64,000 nucleotides of DNA from Protula sp. h YS-2021 (lineage: Eukaryota > Annelida > Polychaeta > Sabellida > Serpulidae), in the NCBI GenBank assembly GCA_949752745.1, contig OX457031.1, positions 4,777,967 through 4,841,966 on the forward strand. The letters are read 5' to 3'. Shown here piece by piece: positions 9,201 through 18,663 of the stretch. Below the pieces are notes generated by a model. It saw only the letters and a program-made list of their open reading frames with translations, did no database searches and was not told the DNA's origin. Position numbers and translations under genes: made by a program. The first letter of the stretch is position 1. Every line of letters begins with the position of its first letter.

Positions 9201-10282
9201 GGGTCAGTGAAAAATAATACTCTATGCCGTTACAAGATTATCAAGAAATAAATATTGAAACTTTAAGTGAGATTTCATGCCTTCAATCTGGTGAAACACG
9301 TCTTTACATATCCAAAAACGCAAATGTGTGTTTGGTGAGAAAGTGAAGTAAAAGAAGTTGAACTTGAATAAAGAGGCTAGCTACCAAATAGCGTATCCTG
9401 GCGAGCGAGAGATCCGTGCCGCTGCGGATGTGGTCGGCCAGTCTACCTGGCGTCGACACGACGATGTGCGGTTGTTTGCTCAGCTCCACGCCCTGCCGCA
9501 CCATCTCTGTTCCAACCAAAAGAAAAAACACACTGTAACTTAATTTTAAACGCACAGTCAAAATAAGTTTGAAACTTCATCATTGACCAATGACTGGAGT
9601 TTGAGCCATGCCACATCGAAAACTCTACGTGCGAGGCCTTTTGTATGGGAAGGGGGAGAAGGGAGGGGGGGGGGGGCGGCGGCATTCGCCTACCAACTGG
9701 TTACAATGTGTGCCCATGACTTTCTAAAACGACCCTAAAACCCGGAGTTTTAGTAAGTTTTAAATAATCACGCCCTTTTTTTCAACAAATATGCAGAGTG
9801 AAAGCGTTGACGCTGAATGACTGACCTCTGCCGCCAGTCACCACTGAGACGTTGATGTTAATCGGCTTGCCAAGAACTTGAAACTGTTCCGCTATCTGAA
9901 ATGCTAGTTCCCTGGTAAAAAAAAAATAAATAAATTCAATGCGCAAACAATTAAATCAAATTCAATCTTTATTTTTCTTTTAAATATGTACTGTTTCTTA
10001 GAAAAGGAGAGAGAACCTACCAAGCATCATTTTGTTTATTTGTTTTTCAGTGATAACCTCACCCCACTCCACCCCATAAAAAAGTAATAAACAAAGGAAG
10101 AAGACTCACATAAATCAAACAAGAATAGTGGCAAAACGAAAAGTAAAATCTATGTGACCTTGTAGGTGTGAGTATCAGGGTGTAAATTCCATAGGGGTCC
10201 TCGCAAAGTGTTTGCAGAATCGGCAAGGCGAATGCGGCTGTTTTGCCGCTTCCGGTCTTTGCGCAACCAATGCAGTCTCTTC
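47..10282 (-). CDS. DDX49: DDX49/Dbp8-like DEAD-box ATP-dependent RNA helicase (10 internal exons; both ends missing)
   Basis: Ten minus-strand exons (10282-10159, 9911-9826, 9506-9385, 8498-8320, 7678-7538, 7083-6931, 6051-5954, 1413-1339, 863-775, 118-47) have AG acceptors and GT donors with compatible phases and give about 379 codons in one frame. In order they encode motif I (AKTGSGKT), Ia (PTRELA), Ib (TPGR), II (DEAD, preceded by VL where human has VM), III (SAT), IV (VIVFTNT), V (ATDVGSRGLDIP) and VI (HRVGRTAR), then the DDX49-specific C-terminal helical part ([15 protein letters not shown]). The closest family I recognise is DDX49 (yeast Dbp8), a nucleolar helicase of 40S/18S rRNA maturation. 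About 40 N-terminal residues, including the Q motif, and about 65 C-terminal residues are missing. The first exon must lie above 10.28 kb and I did not find it. The 3' exon lies left of the window. All visible catalytic motifs are intact. Confidence 0.95.
119..774. repeat. DDX49 intron with 24-bp minisatellite
   Basis: At about 543-770 there are roughly nine copies of a 24-bp unit (cacatgaccctcacacattc with a ggt-type end), which on the gene strand begin right after donor GTGAGT. Some copies carry a variant (agaaggccctcacactgtgg). The stretch 121-540 is AT-rich intron in which I see nothing else. Confidence 0.8.
775..863 (-). CDS. DDX49: DDX49 exon, C-terminal helical extension
   Basis: Encodes [17 protein letters not shown] and [12 protein letters not shown], aligning with the DDX49 segment after the helicase core. 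Acceptor TTTCAG precedes 863 and donor GTGAGT follows 775. The intron beyond the donor starts directly with a 24-bp minisatellite (543-774). Confidence 0.9.
864..1338. other. DDX49 intron, no feature
   Basis: This intron lies between the 1339-1413 and 775-863 exons. It has pyrimidine/C-rich tracts at 905-1050 and AT-rich sequence beyond. No gene or transposon is visible. Confidence 0.7.
1339..1413 (-). CDS. DDX49: DDX49 exon, end of RecA2
   Basis: Encodes [20 protein letters not shown] and EEHI, the expected continuation of the helicase core after motif VI. Acceptor TTTGCAG and donor GTGAGC are good, with phases 2 in and 1 out. The exon is isolated by the 4.5-kb intron that contains the transposon at 2372-5535. 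Confidence 0.92.
1427..1780. repeat. Minisatellite rich in TGACGTCA (CRE-type) sites
   Basis: Units of about 65-70 bp (ggtggtgatgtcacatcgtg, then gtgacgtcatatgtgac and ccccatagg) repeat about five times in the DDX49 intron close to the acceptor of the 1339-1413 exon. Perfect or near-perfect TGACGTCA palindromes recur about eight times. Whether they are bound is unknown. Confidence 0.8.
1960..2371. repeat. Left part of the GTGCGGTA minisatellite
   Basis: This is a degenerate array of about 20-bp units (gtgcggtatgatatgcggta type). It is the same family as the array at 5541-5953; the two were one array, now split by the element at 2372-5535. Confidence 0.8.
2770..3110. repeat. Tandem pair of about 165 bp inside the transposon
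   Basis: Two diverged copies share ccatttagccaatttttagc, ggatcgccaaaaaaa and aggaatccgatcaaaa. They lie within the left third of the 2372-5535 element and do not code. Confidence 0.7.
3431..4618. repeat. Near-identical 613-bp tandem duplication
   Basis: The sequence at 3431-4005 recurs at 4044-4618 (offset 613 bp). I see one mismatch (ctatttgacg versus ctacttgacg). A short duplicated stub (ctcctcctaggctatttgac) sits between the copies. It is inside the DNA transposon and contains many AGGTCA half sites. Confidence 0.88.
4455..4890. repeat. About 125-bp tandem repeats with AGGTCA half sites
   Basis: Three to four diverged units each contain acggttagagatag, attttgagctcatt, a run of taaaagacg, and gtgaccttgacct. 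The unit overlaps the end of the 613-bp duplication. Confidence 0.75.
5541..5953. repeat. GTGCGGTA minisatellite abutting a DDX49 donor
   Basis: About 20 units of 18-22 bp (gtgcggtaggacgtgtggta / gtgcggtatgatatgcggta). The donor of the 5954-6051 exon, read on the gene strand as GTACCGCACACC, is the last unit. Long repetitive open frames in all phases here are artefacts of the repeat. Confidence 0.9.
5954..6051 (-). CDS. DDX49: DDX49 exon, motifs V and VI
   Basis: Encodes [16 protein letters not shown] and [21 protein letters not shown] is motif VI with its arginine finger residues. The donor GTACCG is the first element of a minisatellite that fills the start of the next intron. Confidence 0.95.
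6238..6880. repeat. Long purine (GA/GAC) tract in a DDX49 intron
   Basis: About 640 bp of gagagaca-type sequence with tandem blocks near 6400-6730 (gagagaaagggagggaggga). Together with the G-run at 6889-6907 it fills most of the intron. The open frames (SLSLSL and RERERE types) are low-complexity shadows. Confidence 0.95.
6931..7083 (-). CDS. DDX49: DDX49 exon, RecA2 and motif V
   Basis: Encodes [37 protein letters not shown] and [10 protein letters not shown]. The donor GTTAGC splits the Arg codon of motif V (GSR/GLDIP). The first 30-odd bases of this exon, with its acceptor, recur twice in the intron just upstream (7162-7310). Confidence 0.94.
7084..7330. repeat. Tandem partial duplications of a DDX49 acceptor and exon start
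   Basis: The block cctcccggcagatcatgg with gaggatctgacagtacctg at the 5' end of the 6931-7083 exon recurs at about 7158-7206 and 7277-7310, separated by C-rich spacers. Copy 2 keeps an AG acceptor-like end and 11 codons like the exon before a stop. Confidence 0.88.
7538..7678 (-). CDS. DDX49: DDX49 exon, start of RecA2 and motif IV
   Basis: Encodes [37 protein letters not shown] and LVIVFTNTC. Acceptor TTACAG is followed by the codon-completing A at 7678; donor GTCAGT is at 7537. VIVFTNT is motif IV. Confidence 0.94.
7679..8319. other. DDX49 intron, no gene
   Basis: This intron holds G-rich runs at about 7719-7745 and 7899-7922, a (TTA)n stretch near 7860, and one tgaccttgaaattaggtcaa block near 8123. 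No coding or mobile element was recognised. Confidence 0.7.
8320..8498 (-). CDS. DDX49: DDX49 exon with DEAD box and SAT motif
   Basis: Encodes [39 protein letters not shown] and FFFTETST. It contains motif II (DEAD) and motif III (SAT). The donor GTGCGT follows 8320. The acceptor CACCAG is itself the first unit of a tandem repeat running through the intron (8499-8666). Confidence 0.95.
8499..8666. repeat. About 25-bp minisatellite forming a DDX49 acceptor
   Basis: Seven copies of ggtccagatcaacacaaaaa (with variants). Read on the gene strand, the unit is a pyrimidine-rich TTTTTGTGTTGATCTG(G/C)ACCA block, and the copy nearest the exon supplies the functional CAG acceptor. Confidence 0.9.
8850..9160. 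repeat. ataaaccggttaatcgc minisatellite
   Basis: A degenerate array of 17-bp and longer units built from ataaaccggttaatcgcata, in the DDX49 intron between 8320-8498 and 9385-9506. It is not adjacent to a splice site. Confidence 0.8.
9385..9506 (-). CDS. DDX49: DDX49 exon, motif Ib
   Basis: Encodes [20 protein letters not shown] then [10 protein letters not shown] and ARIRYL. Acceptor AACAG is at 9511-9507 and donor GTAGCT follows 9385. It carries motif Ib TPGR. It ends at a codon boundary and joins directly to the exon that begins with Val of VLDEAD. Confidence 0.93.
9826..9911 (-). CDS. DDX49: DDX49 exon, end of motif Ia
   Basis: Encodes (R)[16 protein letters not shown] followed by [10 protein letters not shown]. 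Acceptor CAG lies just above 9911 and donor GTCAGT follows 9826. The 86 nt give phase 1 in and 1 nt out. The Gly-Gly pair matches the conserved GG motif between Ia and Ib. Confidence 0.93.
10159..10282 (-). CDS. DDX49: DDX49 exon with Walker A motif
   Basis: Encodes [19 protein letters not shown] through LILTPTR. The acceptor AG is at 10284-10283 and the donor GT at 10158-10157. It enters with 2 nt of a split codon and leaves with AG of the Arg codon that the next exon completes. It carries ATP-binding motif I and the start of motif Ia. Immediately upstream on the minus strand is TTTTATTTGACAG, a normal acceptor. Confidence 0.95.
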
Positions 10283-11011
10283 CTGTCAAATAAAAGCAAA
10301 CTTAGCACAACAAGAGGGAAGGACAGAGAGAGAGAATTAAGTTTCTCGCAAAAAATAATGACGTGAATTACCCAGGCACCGTCTCACTATCTTATATAAT
10401 AATAATAACGATAATTAATACTACCATTTATAATTAACACCGTATTATTTCAAACAAGAATTCTGAAGCGAATAAGAAACCAGATATTTTTTGGCCACAT
10501 CAAGTTATAAATTTAATTATAGTGCCTTTCTGCAGATCTACCTCCTGTTCACTAAATGCATCGCTGAATCATAAAGGCAAGATTTCGTGGTTAATTTCGT
10601 TTTAAAATAACCATCTTATTAATTTGATACGAGTGCTTTCTCCCATTTGTCGAAACCCCCATCCGCATCCTATCTCGAAAACCAAAGGGTTTCGCAGTTT
10701 TACGAGTACGTTATTCGAACATTTTTCTTGTGTTACGTGTGACATTTAACAAATAATTAGCATATGTTTTTGATATCTGAGCAAATAACTTTCAGCGTAA
10801 TTGTTGATCATATTTAATGCAATATGTTGTCGCGGCATGCCCGAGGATTGCAGGCATAAGTGCATTTGTACTTACAATTTGGCTGAAAAGTTTGGACGTC
10901 TCGGCACTAAAGAGGTTGAAAAACGTATGAAGAAATGACACAAAAAACTCGCAACAATCAACAAAATTACATTTTACTGGACAAGTCGGCTATAAATCGG
11001 GAAGAATATAC
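10283..11011. other. Presumed DDX49 5' intron, no feature
   Basis: AT-rich sequence with short ata repeats. I searched for an exon encoding the Q motif (PTPxQ) and found none. A donor-like GTAAGTAC on the minus strand near 10875 has no recognisable coding sequence in front of it. Confidence 0.6.
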
Positions 11012-12649
11012 ATGTAAAATAGTTGTTAAGTCGTGGTCTTTTATTACTTTGAACTGAGCTTGTTCGAAGTAAATCATAGTTTTGATAACTTGCCCTAATC
11101 ATTTCTGTCAAAATTATCCCAAAAAATATGCAGTCGAAACAACACCTCCATCGGAAATTGTTATTTAACCATAAAACTTGTGCGCCATAATTTATAATTG
11201 GGCCATTTATGTGATGCACCCTTTCTAAAAAACGCCACTGCCCCAGTCGTGCACCGAGATTTAAAAATTGACATCAATGACATTTCCTATTATAGGAACT
11301 ATGACTCTTGCTGTCATAGGAAGACCGCAAGAGTCATCTAGGACTACATGTGATACTTTCAATGTTATGTTAAAATATTGTGAGATACACTTTATGAAGT
11401 ATGTGGATCTCAGGATATCCAATAGTAAAATCAGTAAAGCAGGTTTGAGCCTATCTGCGTCAAATGTCTCACTCTACCCTCCGTCCCTTTTTACGGTTTG
11501 GGCCTCGCAATAGGAATATCGAAGAGTCGTCTAGGACTAGGTACGGCAATGAGCCAATTCGCACTTTGACTTTTGCCGACTTCTGCGTTTCGGTTGAATT
11601 CAGTTGGGATAAGGAAATAAAGATGTGATAGAAAAAAAACAGCAAAAATCAACAAAATTCCATTTTGCCAGAAACCTATTCACATGTTGGTTATTAAAGG
11701 GACTGAATAATATGCACAATATTTTATAAGATCATATGATGGCTTTATGTTGAAGGAAAATTAGAATTTTGATGTTTTTTCTTGTCATTTCTTTATAATT
11801 TATCCCAAAAAATTGCAGTCGAAACAACACCTCCACTTGAAGCTACCGGAAAGACCCGAAAGTGCGAAGTAGCTCATACTATCGCTCACTTTCTCAGAAG
11901 CACCCTGGTCCTACCTTTTCTTATTTCAGGAATACATTCTTTCTGGATAGGTGTTGGCTTTAACAAACCAACGGCTTTACACTGTGTTACAATCCAGTCG
12001 TTCAGTCCGAGGTTTTGAAAAGATCCCCCTTCTTCCATGTTTACATGTGGGGTGATACTATACACAAGAAAGAAAAGCTGTTTATTGGTTGAGATACTAT
12101 TTGCTGTTTGGAGACTTAATCAAGAGAAAAAAGCAATAATCCTTCTTTCAATATTGAAAATTAGAATATGGGCATTGATATTGATGTTTTCTCCGTTTAT
12201 AGAAATTGGACCACCAAGCGATATTTCAATGACTCTTGCAATTTTCTAGAAACTTTATTTGATGTATTTAGCCAGAAAATGCCCAGAACATATACAAAAA
12301 GAGATATTCTTTTAAAATCTATAATTTAAGAAAAATCTTCCAATCGTTTAGAAAATTTTTAAACTGCTTATAGCCAGTTTGTTTGTTCGTCACAATTTAT
12401 TTACTGGTTTAAAACTGTTCTTCCCACCAAAACTCACGTTTTTCAGCAATCGAAACAAGTAGATGCAATTGTGTTAGTAGTGTAGAAACATTGGTTCTGC
12501 GTCAATCAATCATCGTAACGTCATCAATCACGTGATCAATTAAGCCGATTAAGTCAATTAAGCCCCACCCACTTTCACCTGTCAATCACTGTGGCACGAG
12601 ATGCCATAATGACGTCATACTAGGCGTTGCCATTGTAACAAAGCGTTGA

Positions 12650-13960
12650 AAAAAACTATTTGAACAGCTGGCTGTATGCAATTTTGTAACATGTCGCCAT
12701 TTTAACTTTGTAAAAAGGAAAAAATGAGATAATTTTCGCTATACTTGGTCGATTTGAATAAAAATTTCACTGTTTGATTCAGTATTATATGTAGTTTTGC
12801 TATAAAGTAGTCATGGGCTATTTACTCAGCTGGCTGTATGTATATTTGTCACATGCCGCCATTTTAACTTAAAAGTGTGATAACTTTCGTTATAGTTGGT
12901 CGATTTGAATGAAAATTTCACTGTTTGATTCGGTTTTATGTAAAATTTTGCTATAAAGTGATCAGAGGCTATTTACACAGCTGGCTGTATGCATATTTGT
13001 AACATGCCGCCATTTTAACTTAAAAGTGTGATAACTTTCGCTATAGTTGGTTGATTTGCATGAAAATTTCACTGTTTGATTCAGTTTCAATAAGTGGTCA
13101 CAGGCTATTTACGTAGCTGGCTGTATGCATTTTTGTCACATGCATTTTAACTTTGTAAAAAAATTGTGATAACTTTCGTTATAGTTGACCGATTTGGCTG
13201 ACAATTTCACTGTTTTATTCAGTTTTATGTAAAGTTTTAACATTAAGTGGTCACAGGCTATTTACTCCGGTGGCTGTATGCATAATGTGACATGCCGTCA
13301 TTTTAATTTTGTAAAAAGTGAAAAAGTGAAATAACTTTCGCTATAGTTGGTCGATTTGAATGAACATTTCACTGTTTGATTCAGTTTTATGTAAAGTTTT
13401 AACAATAAGTGGTCACAGGCTATTTACACCGGTGGCTGAATGCATAATGTGACATGTCGCCATTTTAGTTTTGTAAAAAGTGAAAAAGTGAAACAACTTT
13501 CGCTATAGTTGATCGATTTGAATGACAATTTCACTGTTTGATTCAGTTTTCTATCTAGTTTTGTTATAAAGTAGTCACAGGCTATTTGCGCAGCTGGCTA
13601 TATGCATTTTTGTAACATGCCGCCACTTTAACTTTGTAAAAAGTGAAAAAGTGTGATAACTTCCGTTATAGTTGACCGATTTACCTGGAAATTTCACTGT
13701 TTTATTCAGTTTTGTATCTAGTTGTGGTATAGTCATGGACTATTTGCACCGGCGGCTGTCTGCATCATGGATTCACCTTAAAATGTTAACCTTTAAAGTT
13801 TTGCTATGAAGTAGTAATGGGCTATCTGCACCGATGGCTATATGCATAATGGATTTACCTTAAATGTTTTAAATTAAAACTGAGATAACTTCCGTTATGA
13901 TTGACCGATTTGAATGAAAATTTCGCTGTTTGATTCAGTTTTATATCTAGTTTACAGTTT
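12650..13960. repeat. Subterminal iterons, about 150 bp x 9
   Basis: Each unit has cagctggctgtatgca, catgccgccattttaac, gataactttcgttatag and tttcactgtttgattcag, in that order. About four inverted units occur in the other arm at 17680-18120. Confidence 0.88.
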
Positions 13961-14090
13961 CGCGGATAAATACCATGTTGGCGGATGAATACCATCGTCA
14001 AGCTTCACCGCCAGATGTCTCTGCTGTGCAGCTGTATTGCTCTACAACTGTAGGTGAAATGAGACATTCATATCGAGCAGTGATAAATTC

Positions 14091-14103
14091 TGCTGAGTCA
14101 GCA
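14091..14103 (+). promoter_or_regulatory. Perfect MARE/AP-1-type palindrome
   Basis: TGCTGAGTCAGCA is the 13-bp consensus recognised by Maf/CNC-type bZIP proteins. It recurs at 14213-14225 and, inverted, in the other arm at 17501-17513. It lies upstream of the TATA box at 14288 and the polymerase-gene start. Binding is inferred. Confidence 0.55.
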
Positions 14104-14212
14104 ATTTTTGAACAAGTTTGAACAAGTTACACACCATATTTTGATTACATCTAAGTGGCATAAATGCATGAGCGAAACATGCATTTCATCCATATCAAGC
14201 AGTGATAAATTG

Positions 14213-14225
14213 TGCTGAGTCAGCA
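14213..14225 (+). promoter_or_regulatory. Second perfect MARE/AP-1-type palindrome
   Basis: The same 13-bp TGCTGAGTCAGCA lies in a tandem copy (about 120 bp) of the promoter block, 75 bp upstream of the TATA box. Confidence 0.55.
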
Positions 14226-14287
14226 ATTTTAACGAGTTTGAACAAGTTTGAAAAGTTACACACCATATTTTGATCATATTGAAGTGG

Positions 14288-14295
14288 TATAAAAG
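14288..14295 (+). promoter_or_regulatory. TATA box of the element's polymerase gene
   Basis: TATAAAAG lies 57 bp before the ATG at 14345. An inverted equivalent, CTTTTATA at 17317-17324, faces inward from the other arm. Confidence 0.6.
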
Positions 14296-14344
14296 GAAGA
14301 GTGAAACGTGTATTTCACCCATTTCAGTTCTAGCAATAACAACG

Positions 14345-15902
14345 ATGGCACCAGTCTTCTGTCATGATTGCAATGTGACATTTCCATCTCTGGAATTGTT
14401 CATGGCACATACATGCAAACCAGCCAAGTTGAAACGTGCTCGTGAAGAGCTAGTTGAGAAGATTGAAGTCAAGAGACGAAAGACGGTGCAAGATGGTGTT
14501 GACAGACCTGATCCAGTTCTCTGCTGTGGATGTGCTAAGATATTTCCATCTTTGGATGCGTTTGAGACACACGCATGCATGATGGAAGAACAAAAGGCAG
14601 TACAAGTAGGCAGAGGCAGAAGAGTTAGTCTTGGTGAAAACGCACAGGAAAGACGGTTTGAGCCTGAGGATGGATCAGATTTACTACTTGAAATGAGACA
14701 ACAAGAGAACCGGATCAAGACACATTTGTTGGAGACGTTAAATCATGGAATGAAGTGGCACATTGTCGTGCATGCGCGCTTCAAGAAACTGACGGCGAAT
14801 GCTGAAGAAGTTATGACAGAACAAGTGGATAATGCCTTCATCAGCAGTTCAACATATGCAGCATACAATCCATCGGATATTGAGAAGAACTTGCCAGAAG
14901 CCTATAAAGAATTGTTTACAAAGTTTGATGAACATGAGCGACAAGGTTCTGGCTGGGAGTTGGATAACATAGTATATTGAAGTGCATACAGCTACGTCAG
15001 CGCCACTGGAAGCAAGCAGCTTTATCCCGCTACCGAAGAAAGTGAAGAATACAAAGGCTGTGTTAAACATTCAGAATGATGGCAACAAGTGTTTCTTATG
15101 GTCTGTATTGGCTCATCTTCACCCTTCAACAAATAGAAACCCATGCCGTGTGAATCAATACAAACCATTTGAGAAGGAATTGAAGGTGGAAGGCATGACA
15201 TTTCCGACACCGATTACGGACATTCCAAAATTTGAAAAGGAGAACGATGTGTCTGTCAATGTGTTTGGATATGAACATGATGTAGTCGTTCCGATACAAC
15301 TGAGTCGAAACACCAGCGCGAGAGAAATCAACTTGCTTTTGATTAGCAATGACAAGAAAAGGCATTACTGCCTCATCAAGAATTTTAGCAGACTTATGGC
15401 TTATCGATCAAAGCGTCAGAATGCAACATTTTATTATTTCAACTGTCTTCACGGGTTTATGCGACAAGATCTTTTAGACAAGCATCGCGAAGTGTGTGGC
15501 AAGCATGGAGCACAACGTTTATCATTCCCCAAGGAACCGATTATCAAGTTCAAGAATGTAGCCAAACAACAGCGAGCACCGTTTGTGATTTATGCGGATT
15601 TTGAATGTTTCACGAAAAAGTATGAAGAAGGGAACAAGTATCAGCATCATCGTCCAAACAGCTTCGCTTATGTGATTGTTAGTCAGTATGACACACGTGC
15701 ACCAGTCTTGTATCGAGGAGACAATGCTGTGAAAGTCTTTTTAGACCATATGGTGAATGAGCGTGATCGTATTGACCACGGTTTACAACAGCCAAAGGAA
15801 ATGGTGATGACTCGTGAAGACAAAGAGGATTTCAAGAACGCTGTTGATTGCTACATTTGTCATGAGCCTCTAGGAGCAGATCGTGTGAGAGATCATGACT
15901 AG
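14345..15902 (+). pseudogene. Truncated family-B DNA polymerase gene of the Polinton-like element
   Basis: The first part (14345-14980) has two C2H2-like Cys/His pairs (CHDC..HTC and CCGC..HAC), a basic linker and a conserved N-terminal polymerase-associated segment. A 1-base frameshift near 14975 moves the homologous reading to the frame 14982-15902. That part contains a second Cys/His module and the exonuclease motif I (YADFE, near 15592). It then stops at 15900, before Exo II, Exo III and all polymerase motifs. The homology is to PolB genes of Polinton/Maverick or related virus-like elements. As it stands it cannot make an active polymerase. The start is placed at 14345 because the upstream Met codons overlap the TATA box. 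Confidence 0.8.
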
Positions 15903-16527
<625 letters not shown>

Positions 16528-16770
16528 ATATAGATCATTAATAAGCTCTTAAAGTTGACTTTAAATAAACCTTTACAATTTTTAACCGTCAAACTTCCGA
16601 AAAAAATACGAGAAACTGAGAAGCTGAGACATTAGAAATATTAGCTATTTGATGCTACATACCATTATCTATAAAATATATAAAAACTTTACCTCTTTGC
16701 GAGATCCAACTTTTTTCATGCATCTTTTTGCTTGTTTTTTTTTTTACAAAATGGCTGCCACTTCTGGAAT

Positions 16771-17028
16771 CTACGCATGCATAATTAATGAGCTCAAGAG
16801 CAATTTGATTGGCTTAGAGAGATCACGTAATGCATCGCGAGTCTTCGTGTCTCTTTCTCGTTTATAGCGTGTGTCGATCGTGGCAATAACAAGTTCTAGC
16901 TCACTGGGAAACGCGCCGTACGTTCTGCGAACATAGGGTTTTAAATGCTTTACTGTATGCTGTGCTTGCAGATAACTCTTCTGCCTCTCCCTACTTGCAC
17001 TGTCTTTTGTTCTTATATCGGTACACAT
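16771..17028 (-). pseudogene. Unrecognised minus-strand frame inside the element
   Basis: An 85-codon frame with KHLKPYVRRTYGAF and IDTRYKRERDTKTRD that runs on from the right-arm copy after the homology to the left arm ends (about 16968). It is basic and rich in Lys and Arg. I do not recognise it; it may be a remnant of another element gene, or of host sequence captured between the arms. Confidence 0.35.
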
Positions 17029-17280
17029 GCATGTGCCTCAAACGCATCCAAAGATGGAAATATCTTAGTACATCCACAGCAGAGGACTGGATCAGGTCTG
17101 TCAACGCCATCTTGCAACGTCTTTTGTCTCTTGGCTTCAATCTTCTCAGCAAGCTCTTCACGAGCACGTTTCAACTTGGCTGGTTTGCATGTATGTGCTA
17201 CGAACAATTCCAGAGATGGAAATGTCACATTGCAATCATGACAGAAGATTGTTGCCGTCGTTGTTGTTGTTGTTGCTGCT
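17013..17280 (-). pseudogene. Inverted duplicate of the element's zinc-finger start
   Basis: Repeats, on the minus strand, the first about 80 codons of the polymerase-gene frame at 14345 (CHDCNVTFPSLELF, CCGC..IFPSLDAFEAHAC). The start Met is replaced by an ACA/ACG-type triplet expansion (17255-17280), and the frame is shifted after about 17030. It is a non-coding relic within the right arm. Confidence 0.8.
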
Positions 17281-18239
17281 AGAACTGAAATGGGTGAAAT
17301 ACACGTCTCACTCATCCTTTTATACCACTTCAATGTGATCAAAATATGGTGTGTAACTTGTTCAAACTTGGTCAAACTTGTTGACTTAGCAGAATTTATG
17401 GCTGTTTGATATGCTTGTCTTGCTCATACATTTATACTGCTTTGATGTAATCAAAATATGGTGTGTAACTTGTTCAAACTTGTTCAAAAATGGCTAAAAT
17501 TGCTGACTCAGCAGAATTTATCACTGCTTGATATGAATGTCTCATTTCACCTACAGTTGTAGAGTTGTGCAGCTGCACAGCAGAGACATCTAGCGGTGAA
17601 GCTTGACGATGGTATTCATCCACCAAATGGTATTCATCCGCCAACATGGGATTCATCCTCGAAATAACGCAGGACCACTGTAAGCTGAATCAAACAGTGA
17701 AATTTTCATACAAATAGGCTAACCATAGCGAAAGTTATCTCATTTTTTACAAAGTTAAAATGGCAGCATGTCGCAAATATGCATACAGTCACATGCGTAA
17801 ATAGTCTGTGATTACCTTATAGCAAAACTTTACATAAAACTGAATCAAACATTGAAATTTCCATGGAAATTGGCCCACTATAACGAAAGTAATCTCACTT
17901 TTAAAGTTAACATTTTAAGGTGAATCCATGATGCATACACAGCCGTCGGTGCAAATAGCCCATGATTACTTAATGTCAAAAATAGATATAAAAATGCATT
18001 AAACAGTGAAATTTTCATACAAATCGACTAACAATAACGAAAGTTATCACACTTTTTCACTTTCGTTTACAAAGTTTCAGTGATGCTTACAACCACTTAT
18101 GCAAATAACCACTTACTGATATGGCTGTCACTGTTGTTGCAGTTCATATGAGTGGGGAGTTCATCCTTATATACCGCCTTACAGACCGCATGAAAAACTA
18201 GCCAAACGGCTCTTGTTCTCAGATGATTTGTTAGAATGT

Positions 18240-18500
18240 TGCTCTGCTGGGGGGGGGGGGGGGGTCGGTACATAGTATGTCCTAGGGGGGGGGGGTCGGT
18301 ATATGGTATGTCCTAGGGGGAGGGACTCACTTATTTACCATAGGGTCTGTCCCGGCTGCCGTCTGGAGGGGGGTCGGTACATAGTATGTCCGGGGGGAGG
18401 TCCTCACTTTTTTATCATAGGGTCTGTCCCGGCTGCCACCTGGGGGGGGGGGGGGGAGGGGGGGGTCGGTACATAGTATGTCCGGGGGGAGGTCATCACT
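18240..18500. repeat. G-rich tandem repeat
   Basis: Three to four units of about 100 bp or less with G-runs of up to 14, ggtcggtacatagtatgtcc and gggtctgtcccggctgcc. It is absent from the left arm and has potential to form G-quadruplexes. Confidence 0.8.
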
Positions 18501-18663
18501 TGGTTAGCATGGCAACGCCTATGACGTAATTATGGTGTCTCATGTCACAATGATTGACGGGTGAAAGCGGGAGGGACTTAATTGGCTTAATTGACTTAAT
18601 TTATCACGTGACTGATGACGTCTCGATGATTGACTGCAGCAGAACTGTCGTTTTCACACTACT

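Larger units (their letters stand above)
12476..14632 (+). repeat. Left inverted arm of the Polinton-like element
   Basis: Matches the reverse complement of 16968-18663: terminal part (12476-12650), tandem iterons (12650-13960), a promoter block (13965-14340) and the start of the zinc-finger reading frame (14345-14632). Confidence 0.8.
16968..18663 (-). repeat. Right inverted arm of the Polinton-like element
   Basis: Reverse complement of the left arm. It contains one MARE (17501-17513), an inward TATA (17317-17324), four iterons and the terminal inverted repeat (about 18500-18663). It also has its own G-rich insertion (18240-18500). Confidence 0.8.

Noticed and set aside
10283..11011. First exon of DDX49
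   Set aside because: No Q-motif coding sequence with a matching phase 1 donor was found. A donor-like GTAAGTAC near 10875 lacks DDX49-like coding sequence.
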